Source of the DNA: Euwallacea fornicatus
Lineage: Eukaryota > Arthropoda > Insecta > Coleoptera > Curculionidae
Assembly (NCBI RefSeq): GCF_040115645.1
Contig: NC_089550.1
Span: 992,001-1,056,000 of the forward strand
Direction: 5' to 3'
DNA length: 64,000 nucleotides
Both the position numbers and the translations under genes were made by a program. Under the pieces are notes generated by a model. The model was not told the origin of the DNA, did not search any database, and was given only the letters and a program-made list of their open reading frames with translations. How positions within the stretch are numbered: the first letter of the stretch is position 1; each line of letters starts with the position of its first letter. This document shows, one piece after another, positions 33,549 through 48,200 of this stretch.

Positions 33549-36242
33549 CTAAAATACAATAATACGTTAATGGCTGTTTATCTAACGAGTGCGGGAAATG
33601 ATAGTTCTCGCACGTGGCTTGCAGTTGAACAAACGAAGTATGATGTCAATTCTACAAGACCGCATGCGTTAAATTTATGTCGTTTTTTCATAAACTCGAT
33701 TTGAGATCGCAACTTTGCCGCCCGTGTGCGTTAAAAAGGCCGCAGGCACGTCAGTTGTCCGATCGCCATTAAATATATTTAATGTTGACAGGAGCGATTT
33801 TGTGCCAGTTCACTTGACACAAAGCGGAGCTCGCTCGGCAATCGGGAGCGGTAGGAACACTTTCGCACGTGGTAGAGGCAATATTTCGCTTGTGACCGCA
33901 CGTGTGTTAAAATTATGTTACATTGCGTAACTTCAAATTGAAATCCGAGCCTGACGTGTGCCTGAAGAAGTTCTATCGCACGCATGTCAACGTCAACTGT
34001 CTGACCGTCCGCAAACATGTTCGCATGTCAGACGTCAACGACGCCCGCGAAAAATATTTCTCGGGCGTTATTTGCTCTGGACAGCGTAAGAAACTGCGTA
34101 AGGGCCAATGTATCAAAGTATCGACGACTTTATCAGAAAGATAGTTTTTGCGGGGAGTAAAATTGTTACCGCATGCTCGGCGGCTATTTGAACCTCTCTG
34201 TGGGAACTACTCTGCCTACACAGCAGTTTATTGCTGGTAAATCCTGTTCGCAACTCCTTTACCGCACTCTCGCAGTAAAAAACGACTTAAAACGAAATGC
34301 TCCTTATCTCTCTTTTATGCGCTCTTTCCCAACAAACACGGAGAAGTGTTAAATATGTTCAGCCCTGTTCCGGACGTTTCCTTTTGCACCCATTTAAGAA
34401 ACGCCCTCTCTCACTGAAAAAGTTTTCCTTTAACCATCGCAGGAAAATCTTGATTTATGTCAGGCACCGGGTCATTGAGGTCAGTTATGACCTTTCAGAC
34501 ATCCGTGTAATCGGCCTGGCAGGAAAAATGCTCCTCCCAGGAACGAGACACAGACGTATATTGTTCGTGTTTTTGAAGTTTCGAGACTTAAAGTCCTTCT
34601 TATGTTTTATTGCTTGGACATCAAGTTTGTTTGCGACATTTCACGGATATTGAAATATAGTTGAAGTCAAGATTCACGGAGGGTTTTTGTTAAAGTTTCA
34701 ATGCAGATTTGTAGATTTACTTAACGTAAACGTAACGTTAAGGGAAGCGCGTTGTTCACGATCCGCGTCGCGTGTCCGAGCCTGTTCAAATTGCCTGCGT
34801 TACGTTAACGTTACGTTACTCCAACGTCTGATTTGGACGCTAAAATTTGAGTTCCGAACAATGTTTTTTTTGAGGAAAAAGTTTTTATCATATTCGACTT
34901 AATACTAGAAATCGTGCGAAAAGAAGTTAATCGTGGTGTATGGAAATCTTTATTCAATCGGTGACGACGTAGACTTTCTAATATATTTAGTGCTTCATTA
35001 TTATTAGTCTTATTATTAAAATTACGATCAATAATACAATTTGCTTACTTTCCAGGATCCACGTTGAAATAGTTCCCATTTATGCCGTGGTAGATGGCGG
35101 CAATAGACCAAGCAACGCCGATGCCCAGAAAGACGTTGACGGCGTTGCTGCCCGTGACGTTACCGACGCTCGCGTCTGCGTGTTTGTCGTTGATGGCCGC
35201 TACTTTGCTCGCAAAAGTATCTGGAAAAAGATGAAAAATTCAAGCAATCAGACGTCAAATGTTCGGTCAAGTTTTGCCACTTCAATTAGTTCAAATAGTA
35301 GAAGCGCAGGCCCTTGATTCAGGGGCCCGATCTTGGATCCGAGCGAAAGAAGGGACGTTTCCCGGGAGCGACGTTGGAGCACCCAAATTTCAGCGGCTCT
35401 CCCTTGCAAGCCTTCAAACGCCAACAGCAATAAGAAAATGAGTATTTGCCGGTGCGCACCTCAAAAATGAGGGCAGAAGGGAGGTACAGTTAAGGGCATA
35501 CCTCTGTAATTTCTACAAGAGCGAAATTTTAAAACTGTCTTCATGTTACCGAGACTGCCATACGACTCGAACTGCCTAGAGTAGGATATAATACCGTTAA
35601 AAAAACATTGCACTAAATTCAGGAAAGCAAGACCCTTCGAACGGTGTATCAATGGCCCTATCGTCCCTATTAGCATTTTAAAGGTTGCAATCGCATCGCT
35701 AAGGGGCGAAACAATTTGGAGGCGATTTTTTCGCATTTTTCCCCCTTAAAAGTAAAAGCGGCGTTTGCGCAAATGAAGTTCCCGGGCAGAACCTCGTCTG
35801 TTTCGTTTTCAATCGGCCACCCGACATTTCCAACTCAAACATTTCGTTTCTAACCTCTGCTTAAGGGCCAATCTCATCCCCTTGCATCCGGCCCGCATAC
35901 GACTGTGTCTGATAATCGATCAAAACGTCAGTTAATTAACTAACGTCTACGCCTATGGCGAAAATCGACGTCGCAACTTGAAATTACCGAAGGTTGCTCG
36001 CCTGCGCCTCGTGCGCGACATTTCACGCTCGTGCGGTAAGAAGAGATGCTTTCTCCGTTCGTTGCGGGAATAATTAATTGAACGTGTTGAAATGGCCATA
36101 AACTTCTTAGTAGTCGTTAACGACTAAATTTAGCGCTAATAATTCTGAACAATCTTCAGACTTCAGAGAAAACTTCATCGGCGTAGGTGATTCCCCCCCC
36201 CCTTTCTCTCTCTGTCTCTCTGTCTCTCTGTCTCGCTCTCTG

Positions 36243-36274
<32 letters not shown>

Positions 36275-39200
36275 TTTCTCTCTCTCTCTGGTATGCGTAT
36301 GGAACCAGCACGAGGCCCGTGCGCGAATCGACGCGCCACTGCGTATTTCCAGTGGCGTATTTTTGAGTTATTTTTTTTTAGAGCTTTTAAGATCTGATCT
36401 TTCATCGCCGAAACAATTTCTGAAGCGGCGAACTTTTCGAACGGTGCCTCGTCACATCATAATCACCGAGGTTTGTCCGCGTTTCATCGACAACCAACCA
36501 GCTGAGTGGAAACGGGATGTAAATGCCCGCAAATGCCCATATGTGACGATTTATGGGAGTTAGAACTAGTGAATCATCATAGCTATTAAGCGAGACTAAT
36601 GTGTAATTGCTAAAATCAATTTCAAACTCACTGCAATGTGTATTTGCTTTAACGTGCCAGGTGTAAATGATGCTGTCAGATAGGAGTTGGGGTTAAATGG
36701 CCGAAGGATTTAATTAGGGGATAATTATTAGAACTGGCCAATTTAATTATTGCTCCATAGATGTTGGAAAGTCGCGTTGCACTAATGAAAATTTTCCCAT
36801 GTGCGAGTGGATAGGAGCAGGCGAGTTTGGGGAGATTCCCGGGAAATATTCGCAGGTCGGATCTTAGAAGGGAATCGCCCTGGATTCGGCTACTCCCATC
36901 CCAGGAGGAAATCCCTCTTGAGCGCCCAAAACTCGGCCACTTAGCTTAATCTCAAACGGACTACGTAACAAGAAACAATTTTTCTCTGGAGGATACGTGA
37001 TGAGTAACGAGGTAAATGGGCGCTGTTCTATTTACCTACACCGAACTATGCAAAAGTTCCTTCTTCCAGGAAACGCCGCAGGGAATATTTAGCTCGGTAA
37101 ATGCTGTCGCAGGGATTTGGGATGTTTTGCGGGGCTTTGTACGTGAAGTTTACAAAAGTCGTCGTTTCACACGTGAAGGCCTGATGATTATTATTACTGC
37201 CAAAAGGGCCCGACGAGTTCAGTATCAGAGTTGCTGGATTTGGGTGCATTTTAGGGTTGTTTGCCAGGAATTAGTTGATACCAGAAAAGTTCCTCTCGAG
37301 AACGTAGTTGAGGTCTAGGGACGTTACATGCGACACGTTTACTCCCTGGTAAAAACTCGGATTTGTCCATCTCGCGACGGCGCGGACGTGAAATTAAGTT
37401 CCAAAATTCTCCCGGATGCAGTATTTCCTCCCTTCTCCGGGGCGAGTGAAAATAGCTCTCTTACCTAAGCGCTAATTGAATAAGTTTTAATTCTTGCCCG
37501 TTAGAGCGAGTCATGTCCCTTCTGTCCCACCCTCGAGCCCCCAACAAAATAATCGTAATCATCCATTTCGCCAAAACTCAAAACTCCTTCGTAGGCAACT
37601 CTGTTCGTCTTTTCTGGCCGAACTTGCCTCTTTCGGACCGGAAATCAACTTTCGGACTTTCGCTCATCCAAATATTTCCAAAGCAATTCCCGAGGGCCAA
37701 TAATCTTCTTTAATATTCGACAGTAATTTCCGATGACGATAATTATATCTCAATTGCCAATATTGGCGTAAAAATGGGCTGATAATGAAATTTTTCGCTA
37801 TGTTTATTGACCCAAAGCCCGACCTTTCGGCACCTGAAGCGAAACGAAAGATAAACCCATTTCCCTGGAAAGCCTTTGGTTACCCCGGAGACTTTCCAGA
37901 TTATTTTCCGTTGGCGGCATTTTCGCTATGTAAACTTTTTCAGTTGGCCAGATTGAGAGGGAAAAGACTGGCTCCGTTGCGGTTTGTGAAACACTCTTTG
38001 GGGATTGTGCCGAATTTTTTTTTCCCCGAATTTCGGGCACGGGGAGGGCCCCCCTTTGATGTGAAAAAGTTGCCATCGAAGCTTATTTGCTTTGCATGCG
38101 CGAAGCATAAAATGAGCCATAAAACTTTCCATTCCTTAATGTTAGAGGTACGACATTGACGAAAGCATAACCATCTAATTGAATCGTAAAAACGAGGTAC
38201 TAGTACCATTAAATACGTATGTAATAGTAATTTTTTGTTCCCGTTCCGCATAGTTATGGCTTTGATAAAAGCGATATTATACCGTCATGCCGCCTTTTAA
38301 TTCCCCAAGTTGCGTGCTCAGAGAATTTTCTTAGGTAAAACAGCAATTGACGTTACGTAAATGGATAAAAGACAGATTAGGGCAGGTTGCAAAGTCATAA
38401 ATCCAGATCCTTTATAACTTAGTGTTGCAAGACCATTTAGTAAACTGCAAATAAATTAAGGCGACGATTCTAGTCGCTTAGAAAAAATCAACATTTCTTT
38501 AGGCTTCCGAAGCTAAAAGACTCCCACCAGCTAATCAGGAACGGCCACGCCCTTCTTTTCCGTGCGTTCTGACGAGGCTAATTAAGCCTCGTCTCGTTCG
38601 CATCGCAGCTCTCATGTAAGCGGACGGCAAAACATTTGCAAACGCCGCCTTTCAGATCATCAGAAGATTTTAGTTAACTTCCTTCTACCTTCGGAATAAC
38701 CCAATTAAGCCCCGCCTCTTTCTCAATGTAACTCCGCCCTCTCTAAATTTTGAGTGGTCCATAACAGAGTCACAAACCCCTTCAAAAAATTAAAAACCTT
38801 TTAAATATGTTTTTCCTACGGGAGCAGTCTAACTAGGCCGCACGTCATAAAAAGCCCCGCCCTTCCGTTGGAATTTAAGAGGTTTTAACTAAAGTTGGAG
38901 TCCGGTAAAAACCCCCCACAGGCGTCACCGCAAATAAAGAACGCAATTATCTCCTTCTTCTCAAGGGTGTTGCAAAAATATGCAAAAGTTAGACACAACA
39001 TCTAAACCCGAATTAATAGATGGACTGTTCCTAGTCTGTTTCGTCTGTAAAGCTTCTCCTACATTTTGGACATCATAATTTAGCGCCGCCTCTTTCTCGA
39101 TGCAACTCCACCACCCACATTTTAGGGAGTGACACCCCATAGAACTAAAAGTCCTCTCAAACAGCCGTTCCTCTTTCTCAGTGGAGTTCACCGCTTTAAT

Positions 39201-42200
39201 CTTGGAGTGGTCGATCATAGAATGGTGAATTTCGCCTTTGATGAAAGTTCGGAAAAGTAATTTTCTCTTGCTGCCATAAATTAAATTAGTCATTTAATTA
39301 AACTCCGCCTCTTTCACACTGTAATTCCGCCCTGCGAACGCATTGATTGGCATTCAACAAGCTCACCAGTCCGCCCCTCTAATCAAAGTGCGGGGAATCT
39401 TTTAGGGCAAAGTTCTACTTTCTAGATTGTTCATTGGACGATCTGGATTTACTTACCGGGGATGCTAGTTCCTAATGCAACGAAAAGAATGGCAGTGACT
39501 GTGTCTCTAATTCCTAACGTAGATCCGAAATGTGATGCCACGTCTCCTATAACTGCGGTCACTACGCCTATGCAGAATATGGATACGACGAAGCAGAGGT
39601 AGCCTTTGAAAATATCTGGAAAGGAGAACAATTAAGACTCTTACGAAAAATATACACGTAGCTTTCGTCCATCTGTGGGTTCGGAACCTATCGCCAAGTA
39701 CGTAGGATTTACATTGCAGCTTCGTGGGATGTGCCACCACATCTGGCCATTTGTAATGTTTATATAAGGGATATTTCAGGTCAGGTCAAATTAGAGAATC
39801 AGGTACCTAGAGGCAGTTTGATTTCCGAATGGTGCAGTTTTTCGATCCGTGAGGGCAGGGGTCAGTTGTCAAGTCAATCAGGTCCCAGTCTGCATATGTC
39901 GAGTCTGTAGTAAAGACAGGCCTCCGGCCTGTGACATAGGAAAATCCCATGTAATAGAGAATAATATTTTTACTTTGACCTATTAAAACGTTGATGTGAA
40001 ACCTTACCTTTACCCAGAGATACGAGTTTTGAACCTAAGATAAACCAAGAAAAGTATCTTATAGAGCATATTTTTTCCCCACTCATTCTTGAGTTCCGGC
40101 TTATTCCGGTATAATTCCTACGTCAAAATTGAATTTTGCAGGAAATAGTTTGAGCTATTTGTTAGTCAAAAACCCCAAACTGCTACAACGAAATTCTGCC
40201 CAAAGACATCGTTTTCCAGAAAACGTTTCTTTAGAGAATACTTGAGAGAGCATGAGCACTCAATTTAAAGCTCTAGCATTAAGCTGGCCCCAAAGCGAAA
40301 CTAGAGAATAAGATTTCGCCAATTTGATCTGAATTATTATTTTTTGTGTGAGGTGCGGTTTTGTTCAAAGTGGATCTCGTGGGAAATGATACTCGAACTA
40401 TCGATGTGCTAAATCTTTGTTTGGATTTAACGAAAAAAAAAACAGCACACGACCCTCAAATGTACACTTCCAAATCGATGGAAAAAATACCAATTTCCAC
40501 ATTTGCTAATAATATTCGCACACGCAACCCTAATGGAGCTTATATTTCCATCAATTTCCCCCTTGCAAAAACGATCATGTAAAAAGAGTGCCCACAGAGA
40601 GTCAATATTGACCCCAATCAAACGCCGGCTTTAGGGATGCTTTTTATGTTTAAAAACAACCCGGGGGTGTCGTCTCTGTGCGCATTCGCGAGATGAGAAT
40701 TTTCATCTAAAAGAACACGACATGAACTATTTTTATGAGTATTCAAAATAAACAAATTAACTCCCTATGTGGGAGCATGCCCCGAAGCGCGAGAACTGAG
40801 TTTCTGACGGTTAAAAACGCTTCGGAACGGAAAAAGGTCCCTTTTTCTCCCTAAAAGTCGCTGTTAGTTGTTGGGCAGTAGTTTATGATTTTGAAAGTTA
40901 AGCGAATTTATCAAATTTTCATTTGGGCGGATTAAAATAAGATTTAATCCCCCACACAACAGGATCGGGATTTAGTTCTTGTTTCAGTCAGGATGGGCAC
41001 TTCTAAGAGCCACGCAGGAAACTCCTGGGCGATTATTCAGGGGGACAGTTACCGATGAGAACTAGCGTTTGCTTTAAAAAACCTAGAGCTTTAATTAAGC
41101 CTGTTTGAGGGAAAATAATTATCTCCCTCCGCTCTTTATTAGCCAGAGAGATTTATTATTTCCCTAAGAGTATTTGCTCATTTATTACAGGAAAAGCTTA
41201 CCAGTTGGAGGAACAAAGGCGAACATTATCTTCCAAAAAATCGTGAGGAAGTGCATGAAATAGTCCAATTTTGAGGGAGCTTTCTGGTCGTCTTCATCGC
41301 TAGAGCTCACAGTCAAGGCCTCTACGAACTGCTCCTTCCAAGAGGAAGTGCCTATCAGCAAGGAGGCGTTGGCCCGCTGCACTAACTTGTCTACTGTATT
41401 CTGCAAAACGACAGGTTAAGTTATTTATAAGCTTGAATGAATGGTGGCAATAAGGGTGAAGGACACAGACGTACAGCGCTTGTAAAAAGTATTGGATCGC
41501 GTTCATAAGTTGAGAGAAGGCGCGATGCAATGGCCGCCGCGATCTCCAGATCTGACGCCCATCGATTTTTTTTTTTTTTTTTTTTTTTTTTTGCGGGGAC
41601 GAGTTAAAATGTTCCGTTTGCGAAAGCGGACCGCAAAATTTAGACGATTCACGTCTCGGAATTCAAACGGAATTAGAATGAATAACAGAAGCAACACTGG
41701 ATAATCGCGTAAAAGGGTCCGAGGGACGACCGAGTCGTCGTCAAATTGCTATAAGAGCCCAATTTGAGCATTTATTGTAGGGAGTTCAATTTTGTTTGGT
41801 CGCAACACTGGGTCGCTTTATTTCAATTAAAATGATTTTATTTCATAAGGAAACTGTCGACCCACTGTTAGTTCTGAGCATACCGTCGCATCCGTTATCA
41901 ACGGAGAGAGCTTCCATTTGGTATGGCTGGGTGCATTTCTGTTAAAAAAACGAAAACTTAGTGGGTGCGGCTGGACGGGGGAGAGAAGTTCGAACGCCGA
42001 AAACGATACGTTAAATTCCTCTTTTAAAATAAAATTATACGGGTTTGAGCGTTGAAGAAAAATATCGGGTTTATCAAAAGTTGTAAAAGCGTTGCAATAC
42101 TTTTTACAACCGCTGTATACACCACATCTGCGGTAGTGTTTTTTTTTTTTTTTCATTTTCCTCGGCAGTAAATCCCCGGTAAACTAAAAGGAGACAGATG

Positions 42201-45200
42201 AGGTGCTATTTCTCAAGGAACAATGTGGGATTTTTCCGATCACGTTCGCAAACTTGTGTCGCAAAATTGAATTTCTCACCCTGTTAGGTTGGATAGGAGT
42301 TTATAACTTTTGTGTAATCTGATTCCAGGAATTAGCCCTCGAGGACGTATTTCTAAGAGAGACTGATATTCGAAATTACCAAAATTAAACGTCCATCCTC
42401 CTATCATTGACCGACCCCGACGAACTAATGCCAAAGTTTAGATCGAACTTGGAGTTCTGGTGTTAGTTTCTCATCAAACTGACAATGTTGACTCACATTG
42501 GAAGGACTTTAAGTTAGGAATTCTTCTCAGTTCGGCGGTAGTTTTTGGAAGAAGGGCCCTCGATAACTATTAATTAATCAATCACCTTCCTTCTAAAGCT
42601 CCACGGCGTTTAAGCTTCAATAGCACCGGATAGCGAGTGCTTGATATAAATTATTACCCTCCATTTTACCTTATTTTGCGGAAAGGGAAATTCTATTATT
42701 TATCTCGGTTTTGAAATTCAAATGGGGCGGATGTGCAAAGCCTGTACCAGACAAGTTTACCCAATAAAACCCAGACAATGGGATTTTTATTTTTATTCAT
42801 CGACGTTGTTTATTTGTCCATTCGTGTATGATGACGGATGGGTTCGAAAATTAAAATGGAGAAAATGTAGAAAATTCATAACTTAGAGTGGCAGCTTCCT
42901 TTTTTTCCAATAGAAAGCTTGGGCCGAGCACTTCATCATCTTAAAGGTCTGCAAACAACCGCTCCAAACTGTTGTTTTTTTCTAATTCAATTTTACTCGA
43001 AGCTCCCAATTTTTCGAGGGACGTTCGAAACGCACCCCATTACCCTCCACGTAATCGCGCGAAGGTTCTCCAAACGTCCGTTTTGGAACGTTAAAACGCG
43101 CCTCTACAGTTCTTCACCGTGTCACTCGAAGATTTTGTACAGGAGTCGCGTAAACCGCGCTGCCGAGGCGCCTTCCAAGGAAGAAGTCGAGAAGTGTCAG
43201 GTCGGGAGATCCGGCGGGCCGCCCGGGGTGCCTCGTCTGCCGGCACGTCCATCAGGAAAATTCGTTGTTAGGAGACTGTCGATCGGGCAAAACGTAACGT
43301 TTTCAACGGGCCGGTGCCTGTCCGAAACGTAATAAATCCCGTCCAATTTTGGTCGTCAATTTTCGTTCATCTGATAATTTCACGGAACGACCGATTTTTC
43401 CATATAAATTTGCGTGTCAGCGAACTGCATCGAATACGAACTTAATGAATTCGCTTTCAGCACAGAATTCCGTTTTTTAACGTTGGCACAAATAATGGCG
43501 CGTTCTGGATCCCGTTTAGCAGCAAAGGATTCGCGAGGACCGCCATTCAGGTTCGGCTAATCCGAAAGGGATTAAGCGATGTGTTAGTGAATTCGGCTTT
43601 AAATTCGGCCTACCGCCAGGCCGCGTCGCAGCGGCCCTTTTTTGCGATATCCGAACAAGAAAATCGGTAACTTCCACCAGCTGAGTCCATTAAGCAGTTG
43701 CGCCACGTTTCTACGAATTGCCGGTCAGTTAACGATGCAGCAAAGTTGCAAAAAACAAACCAACACGGGTCGTTCGTTAAGACACAAAGCTCAGTTCGTC
43801 TAACACGTGGAATTTTACTAACTCACCGAAATGAGCTGGAGTTAAATGGCGGCGGAGGGACGGGGCAGTTGCGAAGGGGAAAATGAATTTTAGAGTTATC
43901 AGTTCGGAATTGCTGAAGTTTCAACTGTAAACGGGTATCGGATCAAAAGGTGATTAGGTCCGTTTATTCGGGTCACGGCGAAGCTCGGGAAGTACTCAAT
44001 TTTTCAGGGAGGATGTTACGAGCCACCCTTATTAATGGTCAACTAAGAATAAAAATGAGGGTTTCCCTGGCGCGGGACAGAAAGTTTCCTTGAAATATTC
44101 TTTCCGACATTCGATAAAACGTATCAGCAACCATTGCAATTGCAATTTCCCCTTGAATCTTGACAATATCAAATTATTTTTCTCCTCAGAGGAAAATTGG
44201 TCATTCGTTTGGTAAGGAAAAAGAGACGTAACGTCGTTAGGTCAGACACCAGAGTTTATTTTTATCATCCCCTCAAATCAACCAAATGTTCGCCCCAACA
44301 GCAGCCGTTGTGTGATTGGCGATTTTTCAAAAATTTCCGTGGAAAATGACGCAATCATCAACTCCCCCCCCCCCCTTTTCGGTTTTGGGCGAAATATCAT
44401 GCGTCTCGTCGCGTTTTAGACCGATCTAGGCCGAGAGTTTTCGAATTTCGAGCACAGTCGGGAACTCTCAGTAGGATTTACCTTTGAAGTGAAACTTCTT
44501 TTGCGGGAAGGAGCTGCGTTTATAATAGATATTTTCTTTCTAAACTCGCCTCCAAGAGTTCCCAAATTACCCCCTCATAAATTTCAAAAAAACTCGTTTC
44601 GACGAAACTTTCACCTGCTACCGCCCATTCAAAGGAGAATTTGATACAATTCTTTTGATCCCGAAATCGTCTCCACGCTTTATTGATTGACTCAGGGGAG
44701 TTCGGCCCAGGGCAGTTGTTTTTTTTATCATTTCCTCCAGAAATCGTTTTTTCCGGTTGACGACGGTGAATCCGTGAATTTTCACTTGAACCAAGGTTAG
44801 AGGTGTCGTTCGCACTGCAGGTGCCATCGTTGCATCCGCCCCCAAGTGCGCTGCCCGGCGGGTACCCGTCCCGCTGCAGCTAGCGAAAACGGACACCCTG
44901 TACATTCCTCGAATTCCCCACCTACAGAAAGAAAATTGATTCCGTAACAAAGATAAAAAACATGATACATTTTTCCCTCATTTTCCTTCTCGGCAAGTCC
45001 TCATTCACATAAACGAGAAACAATGTAGGACTAAATGACGGCCCCGAACCTTGACTGTTGGCTTCGTAGCTGGAGAACAGGATTTTTCACTTAGCAGGTC
45101 AAAACAGATATATGTGGAAGATGAAACATATCGACGCCACGGCTTTTGTAAATCTCCTCGAAACGCACCTAAATCAGATTCCCTCCATATGATTTCTCCT

Positions 45201-48200
45201 TCAAATTTCCCGTTTAAAAATTCGGCTTTAGCTTATATTCCATTAGATCGTAAATTTGCATGCAAAACGCTTGCATGGGACACTTCCGATAGCGAAGATA
45301 AATTGAATTGAAAGAAGCCGATTCACCGAGTTTGCCTATAGAATGGCCCGATAAGAAGCTCAGAGATTTAAAATCTGCTCGAATGCGCTTTATCGAGGAA
45401 TTAAGTTTGTTACCAAATCTTCACCATCACGGCAGATGGTGAGTTACTATGGAGAGGGGAAACGCGAAAGAAGTGATGGCAATCGAGCGATATTTCCAAT
45501 TTTCCCGAATATGACAGATATATTAGTTTTTCCGCGTGATAGGCAGTGTCGGAAGGGATTATTTTTGGCCGGGAATGTTGTTCGAAAACGTTCCTCGGCT
45601 GAATTGATGGAAGTTTATGTGTATACAGGGTGTCCCAGTTGGAGAGGCAGTAAATTCAATCGCGCATTCTACATTGAAAAATAAGCGTAGTTTGTTATAC
45701 AAAACTATACGCCAAAATGCTTCGTTACGGACGTACAGGGTATTAAAGTTTCATTAAAAAATCACGAACTCGTGACTATGTCCGAAACCGTTTGAAATAT
45801 TTTAATGAAATTTCGAGAGTTACATAGAAGTCGTATAGGATAGAGCTTGACAGTTAATAGCAACGCGAATTCAACGTTAAAAATATCGTTTTTAGTTCTA
45901 CCAGTGACGTGCGTACGGGCAAGCCGCTTGTTATTTTTAAAGAAAAACGCGGCACGCCACTGGTTTTTGCCATTTCAATGTTTCAACCAGAGAACAAGAG
46001 GGGACATTCTCGCAAAAGCGGCCCGAACGTCCAGTTCAATGCACAATTGGGTTCTTTGGATGATCGACTGCCTCACACCCGCACTTCCGCACCGAAGCAC
46101 TTTCGGCGTGCAATTTACATAACACACCACACTTATTTTTCAATGTGGAATACGCGGCGGAATTTACTACCTCCACAACTGGGACACCCTGTACGACAAT
46201 CGGCTCCGAGACAGGGTGATTCCGAAAGCAATCGGGTTTTCTAAGTTTTTTAGAAAATGTCGCATTAACGCCTGCTCAGTCGTGGCCGGGCCGACCTGAC
46301 GCACCTCTGTTTCCTCGTCAATCAACTCGCACAATCGCTCGGGCTGAGCCGACGCCTCCACTGGAGGTCTCGCCCGATCGTCAGTGTTGGCACAGACGAT
46401 TTTTATGCGTAATAACTTTTTTACTTTAAGAAATTATTAATGTGGCGGTTATTTGTTCCGACCGTCCACTCCTCTGATTTATGGTGAATCAATTTCCCAA
46501 ATTACTTCAGTTTAGCACACACGTGTTCAACCCAGTGCCGGAGCAGATTATTTTCGACTTAATAAAATATTTAAAGTTGATTATGAGGAAACGTTCAATA
46601 TTTGCCTCCAACAGTTAGTCAGCTGGAAATGATGCGCCTCCAATTCGTCGTCAATAATTCAATTGCCGATTGTTCTAAACAATTAGCGGCGATCCATACT
46701 TGGATTTTCACGTATTAATTAGCGTTGGAACGAATGATGAAACTATTTTTCCAAAAAGGTTCCTTAATTTTTTACACTAACTGAATGATGAGTCATGCTT
46801 CGCTCCTATATTAAACCCGTCGAATCGACGGATTCTCGAACGTGGCACGCATCCGTGCCGGCAGTCCCACCCGTGGTTAGGGCCGGGACAGGTTTCCTTG
46901 TGTGCAATAATTTGTAACTTCCTGGTTCTCCCTGATACTCCCCTGGCCTCTGGTTGACTGAATGGCCAGCTTTGACCTCCATAAAATATATATAATCCGA
47001 TAAACTCGCAGAGCGGTCAGGGACCGGAAACGCACGTCTTTAAGATAATCTTAAAATTGTTAATCCGTAACGATTCGCTGATCCGCCTCTGGTGTCCGAT
47101 CAGGGACGCACCGAGCGTAAAAACCCAGACGTTCTCCTCGAACATTAAAACAATGCATCTTGCAAACATCACGCGACACCCCATTAGGAAATATGCTTCG
47201 AAACCTATTAGCCTGGATCATTTGATCTGAAATGGGGTTCCGCCCTGTTGATGAGGTCTTCGTTTCCCTTTTTACGATGTTCAGCTCGGGTTTTACGTGT
47301 ATGGAGAGCAAGTGCGACAAGTGCTCACCTTAAACTCTTTACTCTCCTTTATCCTAATTTGTGCTCTGGCTATCTCTCCTAGACGGGGTTTGCCCATTAT
47401 GGCTATTTGCTCCCTTTCGGTTCGTTCTTCTGGACGCTTCTTTTCCGCTTCGCTTGCCAGGGTTGCTATTTCATCTAGAATGTAATAGAGAATCAATATT
47501 TAAACACTTTTTGCAGTATTGGGCTACTAAAATTGCTACAATGTGCGTTTTTTTTTTGAAAACGGAACATTCGCTTCAATTCAAGATATTTCAATTGAAG
47601 GATGAGTAAATATTTGATAAACGTGTACAGGGAAATTTCAAACTTAACTGCTAAGGCTCTAGGAACTTTATGGCTAGATGTAGACACGCTCTAAACCAAT
47701 TACCCCTACTGAAACAATGCATGATCCCTTATTTCCCTTTTCCAACATATTGTCCCGCTAAGGTCTCTACTTTAGAAAATACCAAGTTTCAACGTCATTC
47801 TATCGACATATGGAATACTACTTACCATTATAGCTCTATTTTGTTGTAGATATTTTATGTGTGCATTAGTCAATACTCGAACGGTGCCTAGCTTACCGAT
47901 TTTCTCGGAAAAGGAGAGAGCTTTCCTAGAAAAGGTATTCCAGGGAAATGTTCTCAGACTCTGAGGAAATTTTCCGAGTTCGCGCTCTATTTAAATCTTT
48001 GAGTTTCAGGGTTTTTCCAAAATTCTTCGCCTAATTGGAGGGAGTTTTATTTTCGTCAGATCACCCGAAAGCCGAGTTTCGTCCTTCCCTGTGAAAAATC
48101 GGAATTTTTGCGAAATTTTAAGGTCGCAGTTCGAAATTTTGAACCTCCATTGGCCCGAATTCGGTCCTCTTGCCGCGGAGACCCAAATTCCATCGTAATT

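Larger units (their letters stand above)
35221..39456 (-). other. Calx intron, 4.2 kb
   Basis: It holds a pyrimidine microsatellite at 36193-36289 and, near its 5' end, a degenerate array with the recurring block CCGCCTCTTTCTC (38540-39390, separate entry). No other exon was recognised. Confidence 0.7.
41401..47328 (-). other. Calx intron, 5.9 kb, with several mobile-element remnants
   Basis: It holds a Tc1-like element at 41472-42117, an element end at 44890-44902 and a palindromic element at 45624-46193. A GC-richer patch lies at about 43020-43320 and a C-run at about 44366. No alternative Calx exon was recognised. Confidence 0.7.

Noticed and set aside
36175..36405. Open frame rich in Arg-Glu repeats on the minus strand
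   Set aside because: It is only the translation of the (TC)n microsatellite.
37046..37249. Minus-strand open frame in a Calx intron considered as an alternative exon
   Set aside because: The sequence does not resemble any part of the exchanger, and inserting it would break the well-phased junction of flanking exons.
42919..43332. 137-codon plus-strand open frame in a GC-richer patch
   Set aside because: It lies antisense within a Calx intron and has no motif; openness is explained by base composition.
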